Shown here piece after piece: positions 6,319 to 15,743 of a DNA stretch of 64,000 nt (the stretch's first letter is position 1; every line of letters starts with the position of its first letter). The stretch covers positions 1-64,000 of the forward strand of contig JADJKO010000004.1 of assembly GCA_016705955.1 (NCBI GenBank), in the 5' to 3' direction. The stretch comes from Flavobacteriales bacterium. Its GTDB lineage: Bacteria; Bacteroidota; Bacteroidia; Flavobacteriales_F; PHOS-HE28. The notes beneath the pieces were generated by a model, which saw only the letters and a list, made by a program, of their open reading frames with translations, was not told where the DNA came from and ran no database searches. The position numbers and the translations under genes were made by a program.

Positions 6319-7800
6319 ATGACATCAACCGCCATCGTCAACAAAGTCTGGAACTTCTGCCACACCCTGCGCGATGATGGCGTGGGCTACGGCGACTACC
6401 TGGAGCAGCTCACCTATTTGCTGTTCCTGAAGATGGCCGATGAGTACAGCAAGCCGCCGTACAACCGCGACACGCACATCCCCAAAGGCTTCGACTGGCA
6501 AAGCCTGCGCGGCAAGAGCGGCGCCGAGCTGGAGAGCCACTACGTGAAACTGCTGGACGAGCTGGGCAAGAAGACCGGCATGCTGGGCGACATCTTCGTG
6601 AAGAGCCAGAACAAGATCACCGACCCGGCCAAACTGCACAAGCTGATCCAGCTGATCGACAGCGAGAACTGGGTGCTGCTGGGCGCCGATGTGAAGGGTG
6701 ACATCTACGAGGGCCTGCTGCAGAAGAACGCCGAGGACACCAAGAGCGGGGCGGGCCAATACTTCACACCGCGCGCGCTGATCCAGGCCATGGTGGAATG
6801 CGTGCGTCCCGAGCCCATGAAGACCATCGCCGACCCGGCCTGCGGCACCGGCGGTTTCTTCCTCGCGGCGTACGACTACCTCAACGACAAGAAGCACTAC
6901 AGCCTGAACAAGGAGCAGCTGAAGTTCCTGAAGTACGAGACCTTCCGCGGCTGGGAGATCGTGGCCAGCACCGCGCGCCTCTGCCTCATGAACCTCTTCC
7001 TGCACAACGTGGGCGACATGGACCACGAGAGCCCGATCATCCGCGACGACAGCTTGCGCGCCGCACCGGACCGGAGCTACGACTACGTGCTCACCAACCC
7101 GCCTTTCGGCAAGAAGAGCAGCACCACCGTCACCAACGACGAAGGCGAGGAGAAGCGCGAGGCGCTCACCTACAACCGCCAGGATTTCTGGGCCACCACC
7201 AGCAACAAGCAGCTCAACTTCGTGCAGCACATCCGCAGCATGCTGAAGATCGGCGGCAGCGCCGCCGTGGTGCTGCCGGACAACGTGCTCTTCGAGGGCG
7301 GCGCCGGCGAAACGGTGCGCAAGGAACTGCTGCGCAGCACCGAGCTGCACACCATCCTACGCCTGCCCACAGGCATCTTTTATGCGCAAGGCGTAAAGGC
7401 GAACGTGCTCTTCTTCGAGGCTAAGCCCGCCAGCAAGACCGCCCACACCAAGGAGGTGTGGATCTACGACTACCGCACCAACATCAAGCACACCCTCAAA
7501 ACAGACCCACTCGCCTTCGAGGATCTGAAGGATTTCATCACCTGCTACAACCCGGCGGACCGGCACAAGCGCAAAGCGACTTGGTCGGAAAAGTCACCGG
7601 AGGGCCGCTGGCGCAAGTACACCTACGCCGAGATCGTGGCCCGCGATAAGGCCAGCCTCGACATCTTCTGGCTGAAGGATGATAGTTTGGAGGACAGCGC
7701 GAATCTGCCGGAGCCGGGGGTGCTCGCCGCGCAGATCGTGGAGGATCTGGAAGTGGCGTTGGAGCAGTTCAAGATGATAGCTGGGGATCTGAACAAGTGA
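6319..7800 (+). CDS. hsdM: type I restriction-modification N6-adenine methylase HsdM
   Basis: A 493-residue protein of normal HsdM length. The N-terminal helical HsdM_N region (to ~130) is followed by the methylase domain with SAM-binding DPACGTGGF (~residue 172) and catalytic NPPF (~260). It would methylate adenine in the type I target when paired with a specificity subunit HsdS. No hsdS or hsdR lies in the window: downstream come 224 bases without a gene, then unrelated minus-strand genes. It is therefore either an orphan methylase or the remnant of a lost operon. Its 5' end is the source or sibling of the two fragments upstream. Confidence 0.95.
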   Translation: MTSTAIVNKVWNFCHTLRDDGVGYGDYLEQLTYLLFLKMADEYSKPPYNRDTHIPKGFDWQSLRGKSGAELESHYVKLLDELGKKTGMLGDIFVKSQNKITDPAKLHKLIQLIDSENWVLLGADVKGDIYEGLLQKNAEDTKSGAGQYFTPRALIQAMVECVRPEPMKTIADPACGTGGFFLAAYDYLNDKKHYSLNKEQLKFLKYETFRGWEIVASTARLCLMNLFLHNVGDMDHESPIIRDDSLRAAPDRSYDYVLTNPPFGKKSSTTVTNDEGEEKREALTYNRQDFWATTSNKQLNFVQHIRSMLKIGGSAAVVLPDNVLFEGGAGETVRKELLRSTELHTILRLPTGIFYAQGVKANVLFFEAKPASKTAHTKEVWIYDYRTNIKHTLKTDPLAFEDLKDFITCYNPADRHKRKATWSEKSPEGRWRKYTYAEIVARDKASLDIFWLKDDSLEDSANLPEPGVLAAQIVEDLEVALEQFKMIAGDLNK

Positions 7801-8024
7801 GACATGCACACCATTTGCCGCGATGGTCAGGATCACCGGGACCATGACAGAATCGTCTATGGACGGGATCGTCCTCGCTATCGCGAGTGCGGAGCTTAGC
7901 TGGTTACGTGTGCCTAGAACCTCCGCGGCGACCCCGCCTCGAGACCCTGCGTATTGCCGCGATCTGGTCCTGTAACCCTTTTCAGGACGAGACAGCCGTG
8001 GTTCATTCCCCGAAAGGGTCCCGC
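7801..8024. other. intergenic stretch, no gene seen
   Basis: No convincing reading frame, RNA or repeat is visible between hsdM and the Nudix gene. This is where hsdS and hsdR would be expected; instead the defence island ends here and ordinary genes begin. Confidence 0.5.
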
Positions 8025-8468
8025 TCACTTCGCCCGCACCATCCCCCACACCACCTTATCGATCGGCAGGCTGAGGTCCTCCTCCCTCCCACCCTCGATC
8101 CGCCACCACCGGAACACCTCTTGATCGCCAGGGCCGTTGATGCCTGCGAACGGTTCGGTCACCAAGGATATTGCATTCGGATCCGCCACGCGGAAGGTGT
8201 AGTACACGCTCACCACTTGCATGGGGTCGCTGTGAAAGGTGCTCTGCTGGAAGAAGTCCGTGGTGTAGAAGTGTTCGGGGTCGAGCGCCTCCACGCCGAT
8301 CTCCTCGCGGATCTCGCGGATCAGGCAATCCTTCAGCCCCTCGCCGAACTCCAAGCCACCGCCGGGGAACTTGGTGATGCGCTGGCCCTTGATCAATTCA
8401 TCGGCCACGAGGACGGAGCCTTGATGCAGGAGCAGACCATAGACGCGGATGGTGAAACGGGGTTCCAT
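8025..8468 (-). CDS. Nudix hydrolase
   Basis: A 147-residue protein with a complete Nudix box: G-x5-E-x7-REIREEIGV within GGLEFGEGLKDCLIREIREE. The conserved acidic residues for Mg binding are present. Nudix enzymes hydrolyse nucleoside diphosphate derivatives; the substrate here cannot be told. ATG at 8468 starts directly at the fold (MEPRFTIRVYG) and 17 nt after the mnmD stop, so the two are probably in one transcript with mnmD first. Confidence 0.88.
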   Translation of the reverse strand: MEPRFTIRVYGLLLHQGSVLVADELIKGQRITKFPGGGLEFGEGLKDCLIREIREEIGVEALDPEHFYTTDFFQQSTFHSDPMQVVSVYYTFRVADPNAISLVTEPFAGINGPGDQEVFRWWRIEGGREEDLSLPIDKVVWGMVRAK

Positions 8469-8485
8469 TGCGTGCAAGTTCGCGT

Positions 8486-9211
8486 TCAGGATGGAGCGTT
8501 GGGTTTGATCGCGCGCAGCATCTCCTTCTTTCCTACCGGTCCTTGGATCCGCGCCACGGTGAAGCCAGCGGCTTGCATCGCGCGACGCACATCGCCCTTT
8601 GCGCAGTACGTCACCAATACACCGCCCGGTCGCAGTGCGCGGAGCATTCGACGGAACACATCCACGGTCCACAACTCCGGTTGCGCCCTGGGTGCGAACG
8701 CATCGAAGTAGATCACATCGAACGCCGCTGCTGCTTCGAACTCCTGCAACGCTGTCGCCAGCTTCCGGAAGGTGAGTCCGCCGAGCGGTACCTGCCAGTC
8801 GGAGGATGGTGAGGTCATGCGCTCGATGAAGGGATCGTGCAGGCCCGGCCATGCGAGATCCCGGCAATGTGCGAGCGCTTCGAGTTGCTCCTTGGCCAAC
8901 GGGTGCGGTTCCAAGGCGGTGTACGTCGCGGTACACTTCCCTTCCAAGCAGCGCACCCACGTGAGCAAGAGGTTCAGGCCCGTCCCCAACCCGACCTCCA
9001 GCACATCCACCTGCTTCTTGCCCACGAACTCCAGGCCGGCCTTGATGAACACATGCGTGCTTTCCTGCACCGCGCCATGCACACTGTGGTAGAACACCTC
9101 CCGTTGCGGGCTGTGCAGCGTCAGGGACCCATCGCCGGTGCGGCGCGTGACCAGGTCGGTCAGGAAGGGATCGGTATCCATGTGCAGCGCATTCCGGGAA
9201 ATGGCATCCAT
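8486..9211 (-). CDS. mnmD: tRNA U34 methyltransferase MnmD-like (DUF752)
   Basis: A 241-residue class I methyltransferase with SAM motif VLEVGLGTGLNLLLTW and catalytic-region FDVIYFDAFAPRAQPELW, the signature shared by monofunctional MnmD and the methylase half of MnmC. It methylates aminomethyl-uridine at the wobble position of tRNA, using SAM. There is no oxidase domain, as in other monofunctional MnmD enzymes. Two starts are possible: ATG at 9211, or ATG at 9181 (MDTDPFLTD), which is closer to the family's usual beginning. Confidence 0.85.
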   Translation of the reverse strand: MDAISRNALHMDTDPFLTDLVTRRTGDGSLTLHSPQREVFYHSVHGAVQESTHVFIKAGLEFVGKKQVDVLEVGLGTGLNLLLTWVRCLEGKCTATYTALEPHPLAKEQLEALAHCRDLAWPGLHDPFIERMTSPSSDWQVPLGGLTFRKLATALQEFEAAAAFDVIYFDAFAPRAQPELWTVDVFRRMLRALRPGGVLVTYCAKGDVRRAMQAAGFTVARIQGPVGKKEMLRAIKPNAPS

Positions 9212-9228
9212 TAGCGGGTCGACCCGGC

Positions 9229-9236
9229 TACATTCG
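9229..9236 (+). promoter_or_regulatory. putative -7 box of the BNR-repeat gene
   Basis: TACATTCG differs by one base from TAnnTTTG and lies 18 nt upstream of the ATG at 9255. It resembles the TACTTTCG boxes found before other genes in this window. Confidence 0.35.
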
Positions 9237-9254
9237 CAAACCTATCCCCTGCGC

Positions 9255-11774
9255 ATGAACCGTGTGGTGCTTTTCGTCCTCTTCATCGCTTCCGCAGCGA
9301 TGTGCTCCGCGCAAAGCTGGGTGTCGCTCATGCTGGATGACAGCACGAACATCCACGCGGTGAAGGAAGCGTTCGACGATGCGTGGCAGGATCGTCCGTA
9401 TGAAAAGGGAAAAGGCTGGAAGCAATTCCAACGCTGGTACTGGTTCAACGACCAGCGCACGTGGCCCGATGGCGAACGCGTGGATCCCGGCACACGCATG
9501 GAAGCGAATGAGGCGGTGCGCACCATGCGCATGCAAGGTGTGGGCGCGCGTGATGAAGCGGTGTGGGAGTCGCTCGGCCCCACGAGTTGGTTGAGCACCA
9601 GCTACAACCCCGGCAACGGCCGCGTGAACACGGTGGTGGCCGATCCCGCCGATACGGACCTGCTCTATGCGGGTACCCCATCGAGCGGCTTGTGGCGAAG
9701 CACGAATGGTGGATCGAACTGGGAGGCGCTCTTCACCGACCTGCCGAGCATGGGCGTGTCGGGCATCGCGATCGACACCATCGGCGACGGCATCATCTAC
9801 ATCGCCACGGGGGATGGTGATGGATCGGACACCTACAGCGCGGGCGTGCTGAAGAGCCTGGACAACGGGGCGACATGGGTGCCCACGGGCCTGAATTGGA
9901 ACATCTCCCAATCCCGCACCACGCGCGCATTGCGGATGAACCCGAACGATCCCACCAACCTGTACTGCGCGTCCAGCAATGGCCTCTACCGGACCGTGAA
10001 CAGTGGCGACACGTGGCAACAGATGAACAGCGGAAGTTTCCGCGACGTGGAATTCATGCCCGGCGATACCACGCTCGTGTTCGCGTGTACGAACCAGCTC
10101 TTCCGCAGCACCGCGAACGGATCGGCGTTCTCCATGTCGGGGATCACGGGACTTCCCCCGGAGAGTGAGGTCGGGCGCATGGCCGTGGCCGTGACACCTG
10201 CGGACCCGATGACGGTGTACGTGTTGTGCAGCAGCGAATTCGACAACAGCTTCCTCGGCTTGTACCGCAGCACCGATGGCGGCTCAATGTTCGAGCTGAT
10301 GTCCGACTCGCCGAACATCTTCGGGTATGAGGATGACGGCAGCGACAGCGGCGGACAGTCCTGGTATGACATGGCCCTTGCCGTGGATCCGATGGATGCG
10401 AACACCGTGTACATCGGTGGGGTGAACGTGTGGAAGAGCGAGAACGGCGGGGTGGATTGGCAGATCATCTCGCACTGGGTCTTTCCCTCCGATGTGGGGT
10501 ACACGCACGCGGACATCCACTCGCTCGATTTCATCGGCAGCCATTTGTTCTGCGGATCCGACGGCGGCTTGCACCGCAATGAGAACGGGCTCGGGAACTG
10601 GACCGACCTCAGTGCAGGATTGGACATCATGCAATTCTACCGCCTCGGCGGAAGCGAACTCCTGCCGCAGTTGATCATGGCGGGCGCGCAGGACAACGGA
10701 AGCAACCGGTACCAGAACGGCCAGTGGACACACGTCTTCGGCGCCGATGGCATGGAAGCCGCCGTGGATCCCGAGGATCCGCAGATCGTGTACTGCTCCT
10801 CACAGAACGGTGGCTTGCGACGCTCCGATGATGGTGGTACCGAATGGATCGGCATCGGTGATGGCATACCCGATGAAGGCGCGTGGGTGACGCCTTTCGT
10901 ACTGGATCCCACCTGGCCCGGCCGCATCATCGCAGGCTATGTGAACCTCTGGGCATCGGATACGCGCGGTGACTCGTGGTACCAGCTCACGTACTGGGAC
11001 GACGCGCAGAAGGTGCGCTGCATCGCGATCGCACCGAGTGATGGTTCGGTGATCTACGCCGCACGTGCCGACCGGGTGGAACACAGCTTGGATTTCGGCA
11101 CGACATGGTCCGATATCCGCCCCGGTCTTCCGAACAATGCACCGACCTCCATCGCGGTGGATGATGGCGATCCCTTGCACCTATGGATCTCCTTCTCCGG
11201 GACCTCGGCCAACAGCAAGGTCTTCGAAAGCATGGATGGCGGCCTCTCGTGGAACAACCGCACGCTGAACCTGCCGAACACCCCGATCAACAGCGTGGTG
11301 GTGCAACCCGGCTCACCGAACGGTCTCTATGTCGGTACGGACCTCGGCGTGTTCTACATCGATGACTATTCGCCTACGTGGGTTCCTTACGGTGTGGGCA
11401 TGCCGAACGTGGTGGTGAGCGAACTGGAGATCAACATGAGCGCGGGTAAGTTGCGCGCAGCAACATTCGGGCGCGGGATCTGGGAGGCCGATCTCTTCCT
11501 TTCACCATTTGCGAATGTGCACACCCTGTCACAAACCGAAGGTCCGCGGTTGCTTGCCTTGGATGGACAAGGCCATTACCTGATCCAAGCGCGCTCCGGC
11601 GGGAAAGGGATCACCGGCGTGCGGGTCCTGGATGCTTTGAGAAGGATCGTGGATGAGCGTCGTCCTGCTGGAGCGTCGGAAACGATCGTCGATCTCGCCG
11701 ACCGGAGTGCGGGTACGTACGCTGTCGTGATCATGACAAGCGAGGGTGCGTGGTGCAAGCGCGTGGTGCGCTGA
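9255..11774 (+). CDS. secreted BNR/Asp-box beta-propeller protein with T9SS tail
   Basis: An 839-residue protein. MNRVVLFVLFIASAAMCSAQ is a signal peptide ending in the typical SAQ cleavage site, which fixes the start at 9255. Between ~120 and 750 there are many Asp-box (SxDxGxxW) repeats, for example WRSTNGGSNW, KSLDNGATW, YRTVNSGDTW and FESMDGGLSW, as in sialidase/VPS10/photosystem-assembly propellers. The last ~75 residues end in GTYAVVIMTSEGAWCKRVVR, a T9SS type A-like sorting tail. Expected location is the cell surface or outside. The Asp-boxes indicate fold, not enzyme activity. Confidence 0.85.
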   Translation: MNRVVLFVLFIASAAMCSAQSWVSLMLDDSTNIHAVKEAFDDAWQDRPYEKGKGWKQFQRWYWFNDQRTWPDGERVDPGTRMEANEAVRTMRMQGVGARDEAVWESLGPTSWLSTSYNPGNGRVNTVVADPADTDLLYAGTPSSGLWRSTNGGSNWEALFTDLPSMGVSGIAIDTIGDGIIYIATGDGDGSDTYSAGVLKSLDNGATWVPTGLNWNISQSRTTRALRMNPNDPTNLYCASSNGLYRTVNSGDTWQQMNSGSFRDVEFMPGDTTLVFACTNQLFRSTANGSAFSMSGITGLPPESEVGRMAVAVTPADPMTVYVLCSSEFDNSFLGLYRSTDGGSMFELMSDSPNIFGYEDDGSDSGGQSWYDMALAVDPMDANTVYIGGVNVWKSENGGVDWQIISHWVFPSDVGYTHADIHSLDFIGSHLFCGSDGGLHRNENGLGNWTDLSAGLDIMQFYRLGGSELLPQLIMAGAQDNGSNRYQNGQWTHVFGADGMEAAVDPEDPQIVYCSSQNGGLRRSDDGGTEWIGIGDGIPDEGAWVTPFVLDPTWPGRIIAGYVNLWASDTRGDSWYQLTYWDDAQKVRCIAIAPSDGSVIYAARADRVEHSLDFGTTWSDIRPGLPNNAPTSIAVDDGDPLHLWISFSGTSANSKVFESMDGGLSWNNRTLNLPNTPINSVVVQPGSPNGLYVGTDLGVFYIDDYSPTWVPYGVGMPNVVVSELEINMSAGKLRAATFGRGIWEADLFLSPFANVHTLSQTEGPRLLALDGQGHYLIQARSGGKGITGVRVLDALRRIVDERRPAGASETIVDLADRSAGTYAVVIMTSEGAWCKRVVR

Positions 11775-11780
11775 AGTGAT

Positions 11781-13772
11781 CTACATCACCTCGATCTCCG
11801 TGCGCCGGTTCAACGCCTTGTTGGCATCCGTGTCGTTCGGTGCGACGGGCTTTGTGGCACCTTTCCCAATGGCCACCAGACGATCGGCCGCGATGCCTTG
11901 CGCGATGAGGTGATTACGGACGGCGTTGGCCCGGGCTTCGGAAAGCGACTGGTTCAACGCATCGTTGCCATCACTGTCCGTGTGGCCACTGATCTCCAAA
12001 CGCAGCGACGAATTCTTTTCCAGGAGCGCCTTCATCTGTGCCAGTTCGGCCAAGGATCCGGGTTGCAATTCCGCACTCGCCGTGGCGAAGAACAGGTTGC
12101 GCATGATGGCCTCCTTGCCTTTTTCCAAGGACATCAACTCCACGTTGAGGTCCATATTCATTCCGCGTTCACCATTGGGGACGCGAATGTTCTCGGAGTG
12201 GATCAAATACCCATCGGCCTTCACATACATGGCATACTCCTTTCCGGCAGGAACGGCCACCATGTACTCCCCGTTCGATGCATCGCTGCGGAAACTCGCC
12301 GTGAGTGTGGCGTCGTTCAGGTCCACCAGTTCAATGGTGGCTTCCATACCGTTGAGGTAGTGGAGCGATCGGATATAGCCCTTGATCAATACCGACATCG
12401 GTGTTTCCTCCGGGGGGACCGCAGCACCCGCAGCACTGGCCGTGGGCTCGCCGGGTCTGGCAGCCGGGTTCGGAAGGAACTCCACGGAATACAAGTCATC
12501 CTCGCCCAGGCCATCCGCCCGGTAGGAGCTCATGTAGCCGTTCGTTCCGTCGGCACTGAGCACGAAGAACAGGTCATCATCCGGCGAATTGATCGGCCAG
12601 CCCATGTTCTCGGCTTTCGTCCAATGCCCATCGATCAATTGTGAGCGGAAGACGTCGTAGCCTCCCATGCTGTTGTGGCCCTTGCTGCTGAAATAGATGG
12701 TGCGACCATCGGGGTGTACCACCACGCCTTCCTCGTCGTAAATGGTGTTCACGTTGGGACCCAGGTTCTCCGCAGGTCCCCATTCACTTATTGCTGCATT
12801 CCAATGACTGCGGTAGATGTCCTGGCCACCCACATTATCATCCGGTCGCTCGCTCACGAAGTAGAGCCATTGCCGATCGAAACTGTACCATGCACTGCTC
12901 TCGTGGCTGGGTGTGTTCACGTTCGATCCGAGGGCCACAGGTTCGCTCCAATGCTCACCGGTACGGCGGCTTTCATAGAGATCCCCGGCGCCGTCGTGAT
13001 CGCGGTAGATGAGCATCGTCCGTCCATCGTTGAACAAGCCGACGCTGGCATCGTTCCCGGCGGTGTTCACCGGGGCCGGAAGACGGGTTGCCGTGTGCCA
13101 ACCGGAAGGTCCGCGTTGGCTCATGTACACATCCTCGAAGTAGTCGCCGGTCACCTTGTTCACCTTGGCATCCGCTGAAGCAGGACGACGGGAGGTGAAG
13201 AACAACAGGGATGCGTCGGCGTTGACGACCGCACCGTAATCCGCTTGGGCGGTGTTGATGCCCTCCCCCATGTTCTGCACGCGCACTTGCGCCGGCGCGG
13301 CCATCAGGGCGCGTCCGTTCCGGCATTCGCTGATGTGCTTGTCCGTGGTGTTGTACAGCGGCTCGGGATCCTGGTAGGGGTTCTGCTTCTTGTGCCGATC
13401 GAACGCGGTGATGGCCTCGTCCCATTGCGCATTCAACTGGTGGGAATAACCCAGCAGGAACTGTACGTGCGGCCGATCGGGCTGCACTGTTGCCGCCTTC
13501 AAGAAATACGGCAATGCCTTATGCCGGTATGGTCCGTTCAATTGGCACAGACCCATGCGGATGTTCACTTCGGGATCATCCGGGAGAATGGAAAGGGCCT
13601 GTTCGTAAAGGATCCCGGTCTGCACGAAGACCGCGTTCCCGTCCCGTTCCAAGCGATCGGCACGCTTCAGCAGGTCCTCGACGCGCTTGTCCGTGATGGT
13701 GGACTGGGCGCTGGATGTGAGGACGAGCAGGCATAACGCCAGCGGTCCCAACGTTCTGCGGAGGTGTCGCAT
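11781..13772 (-). CDS. PorE-like OmpA-family protein (TPR, propeller, CRD, OmpA_C)
   Basis: A 663-residue protein. After a signal peptide (LCLLVLTSSAQ) come TPR-like helices (~30-140), a PD40/WD40-type propeller (~150-430, with repeats such as SLLFFTSRRP and TIYFSSKGHNSMGG), a carboxypeptidase-regulatory-like domain (~450-540), and an OmpA_C peptidoglycan-binding domain with ISGHTDSDG and NRRTEIEVM at the end. This order is that of PorE, which links the T9SS core to the cell wall, but Bacteroidota carry several paralogs, so the exact role is open. Start chosen at 13772 (MRHLRRTLG) because the signal peptide follows. Confidence 0.82.
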   Translation of the reverse strand: MRHLRRTLGPLALCLLVLTSSAQSTITDKRVEDLLKRADRLERDGNAVFVQTGILYEQALSILPDDPEVNIRMGLCQLNGPYRHKALPYFLKAATVQPDRPHVQFLLGYSHQLNAQWDEAITAFDRHKKQNPYQDPEPLYNTTDKHISECRNGRALMAAPAQVRVQNMGEGINTAQADYGAVVNADASLLFFTSRRPASADAKVNKVTGDYFEDVYMSQRGPSGWHTATRLPAPVNTAGNDASVGLFNDGRTMLIYRDHDGAGDLYESRRTGEHWSEPVALGSNVNTPSHESSAWYSFDRQWLYFVSERPDDNVGGQDIYRSHWNAAISEWGPAENLGPNVNTIYDEEGVVVHPDGRTIYFSSKGHNSMGGYDVFRSQLIDGHWTKAENMGWPINSPDDDLFFVLSADGTNGYMSSYRADGLGEDDLYSVEFLPNPAARPGEPTASAAGAAVPPEETPMSVLIKGYIRSLHYLNGMEATIELVDLNDATLTASFRSDASNGEYMVAVPAGKEYAMYVKADGYLIHSENIRVPNGERGMNMDLNVELMSLEKGKEAIMRNLFFATASAELQPGSLAELAQMKALLEKNSSLRLEISGHTDSDGNDALNQSLSEARANAVRNHLIAQGIAADRLVAIGKGATKPVAPNDTDANKALNRRTEIEVM

Positions 13773-13848
13773 AGCAGGTTCGGAGTTCATGAAAAGTGAT
13801 CGTTCATACGCGAATGACCGGTCAGGGTTCGGGGGTGGTGGGCATCGC

Positions 13849-13856
13849 TACTTTCG
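13849..13856 (+). promoter_or_regulatory. putative -7 box of the M42 peptidase gene
   Basis: TACTTTCG, the same octamer as before hisS and before the TPR gene at 39238-39963, lies 40 nt upstream of the ATG at 13897. It fits a variant of the Bacteroidota TAnnTTTG -7 box. Confidence 0.4.
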
Positions 13857-13896
13857 CCCCCGTTCCATCCGGAAATACGCAAGATCGACCGCACAA

Positions 13897-15015
13897 ATGG
13901 CGAAGAAGAAAAAGACCCCGGCCGCCAAGGCGCCCAGGACCATCCTCACCAAGGACTCCTTGAATTTCATGGAGCGCTATCTGAACAACCCCTCCCCGAC
14001 GGGTTTCGAGAGCGCGGGTCAGAAGCTCTGGCTGGAGTACATCAAGCCCTACGTGGATGATCACTTCGTGGATGCATACGGCACCACGGTGGGTGTGATC
14101 AACCCGACTGCGAAGTACAAGGTGGTGATCGAGGCCCACGCCGACGAGATCAGCTGGTTCGTTCACTACATCACCAAGGAAGGCTTCATCTATGTGCGGC
14201 GCAACGGCGGCAGTGATCACATGATCGCGCCGAGCATGCGGGTGAACATCCACACGGACAAGGGCATTGTGAAAGCCGTGTTCGGCTGGCCGGCGATCCA
14301 CGTTCGGAATGGAAAGACGGAGGTCACCCCCACCACGGACAACATCTTCCTGGATTGCGGATGCAATAGCAAGGAGGAAGTGGAAAAGCTCGGCGTCCAC
14401 GTGGGTTGCGTGGTCACCTTCGTGGATGAGTTCATGGTCCTGAACGGCCACAACTTCACAGGCCGCGCGTTGGACAACCGCATGGGCGGGTTCATGATCG
14501 CGGAAGTGGCGCGACTGATCAAGGAGAAGAAGGAGAAACTGCCCTTCGGCCTGTACATCACCAACAGTGTGCAAGAGGAAGTGGGCCTTCGCGGCGCGGA
14601 GATGATCGTGGAACGCATCCGTCCGGACCTCGCCATCATCACGGATGTCACGCACGACACGCAGACCCCGATGATGAGCAAGGTGCAGAGCGGCGACATC
14701 GCCTGCGGCAAAGGCCCCGTGCTGAGTTACGCGCCTGCGGTCCACAACAACCTGTTGCGCCACATCGTCCGCACTGCGGAAGCGGAGAAGATCCCTTTCC
14801 AACGGCTCGCTGCCAGCCGCGCCACCGGAACCGATACCGATGCGTTCGCTTATGGCGCATCCGGTGTGCCCAGTGCGCTCATCAGTTTGCCGTTGCGTTA
14901 CATGCACACGACCGTGGAGACCGTACACCGCGACGATGTGGAGAATGTGATCCGCCTGATCCACGCCAGTGTGAAGGGGATCAAGCCCGGGCAGGACATG
15001 CGCTACTTCAAGTAG
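13897..15015 (+). CDS. M42 family metallo-aminopeptidase
   Basis: A 372-residue cytoplasmic peptidase of the M42 (glutamyl aminopeptidase/endoglucanase-type) family. The metal ligands are visible: HADE at 81-84, the bridging Asp in RALDNRMGG, the Glu pair in SVQEEVGLRGAE, the Asp in ITDVTHDT and the C-terminal His in MHTTVETVH. M42 enzymes form large tetrahedral complexes that trim peptides. ATG at 13897 (MAKKKK...) follows a plausible -7 box. The next gene starts directly at the stop codon. Confidence 0.93.
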   Translation: MAKKKKTPAAKAPRTILTKDSLNFMERYLNNPSPTGFESAGQKLWLEYIKPYVDDHFVDAYGTTVGVINPTAKYKVVIEAHADEISWFVHYITKEGFIYVRRNGGSDHMIAPSMRVNIHTDKGIVKAVFGWPAIHVRNGKTEVTPTTDNIFLDCGCNSKEEVEKLGVHVGCVVTFVDEFMVLNGHNFTGRALDNRMGGFMIAEVARLIKEKKEKLPFGLYITNSVQEEVGLRGAEMIVERIRPDLAIITDVTHDTQTPMMSKVQSGDIACGKGPVLSYAPAVHNNLLRHIVRTAEAEKIPFQRLAASRATGTDTDAFAYGASGVPSALISLPLRYMHTTVETVHRDDVENVIRLIHASVKGIKPGQDMRYFK

Positions 15016-15693
15016 ATGCGCTTCGAGTTGCCGGACAATGCGCGGGAGGCGTTCCAATTCCTCGCGTTGGCATTGGGTGCGATCCTGTTGCTCCGCTTGG
15101 CACATTGGGGGCTGGAAAGCGGGCTGGCACCACCGTTGACGACCGCATTGTCCGTTTCCATCGCAGGTCTTCGCTACGGATACCTGATCGGCGATCACTC
15201 CACGTGGGTCGTGGGTGGGCAGGATCTTCCGGGCCGGTTGGCCCTCGCGGTGTTGTTGTCCTTGGTCGGCGGTCTTGGCGGTGCGGCGCTCGGTTGGCTC
15301 GTGAAGCGCGGGTGGAACCCGAAGCGCTGGCGTCCGGTGGTCGTTGGTGCGCGAGCTGGCATCGTGGTCTCTTTGGTGTGTGGCTTTGCATGTGCCCTCT
15401 TCGTTCCACCCGTGTCGGTATCGCTCTCGGATGAAGGACCCGTGCTGATCCAACGCCCGGAATTCTTCCACACGCTCGGTCTTCCCTTCGCACCGGAACG
15501 GACATTGATCCCGTGGTCCACGGTCATTGCCGCTGAAGTACACACCGATGAACAGGTGTGGATGGTGGTCTTACAGACCCCGGATCATGGGTTCGTGGTC
15601 GCCGAAGGCACGGACGGCCTTCCGGAAACCGCTCGGGCAACGCGCTTCGCGGAAGCCTTGAACGCTGCGCAGAAGGCACACGCGCATCCGTGA
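15016..15693 (+). CDS. membrane protein of unknown function with PH-like tail
   Basis: A 225-residue protein whose ATG directly follows the M42 stop, so it is probably translated from the same mRNA. Three hydrophobic helices are visible at ~14-34, ~76-97 and ~116-136. The last ~90 residues are soluble and alternate hydrophobic and polar residues (LIPWSTVIAAEVHTDEQVW), somewhat like a bacterial PH domain. No catalytic motif was found. Confidence 0.7.
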   Translation: MRFELPDNAREAFQFLALALGAILLLRLAHWGLESGLAPPLTTALSVSIAGLRYGYLIGDHSTWVVGGQDLPGRLALAVLLSLVGGLGGAALGWLVKRGWNPKRWRPVVVGARAGIVVSLVCGFACALFVPPVSVSLSDEGPVLIQRPEFFHTLGLPFAPERTLIPWSTVIAAEVHTDEQVWMVVLQTPDHGFVVAEGTDGLPETARATRFAEALNAAQKAHAHP

Positions 15694-15743
15694 ACGATCG
15701 ATCCGCTCGACTTTTTCCCACGATCGCTCCAACTTAGCGGGCC

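Noticed and set aside
6325..7350. 341-codon minus-strand frame opposite hsdM
   Set aside because: Antisense of a verified methylase; composition is dominated by Val, Ala and His as expected of a shadow frame.
13822..15543. 573-codon minus-strand frame opposite the M42 peptidase
   Set aside because: It covers a gene with clear M42 motifs and is rich in Arg, His, Gly and Val with no domain pattern; a shadow of high-GC coding.
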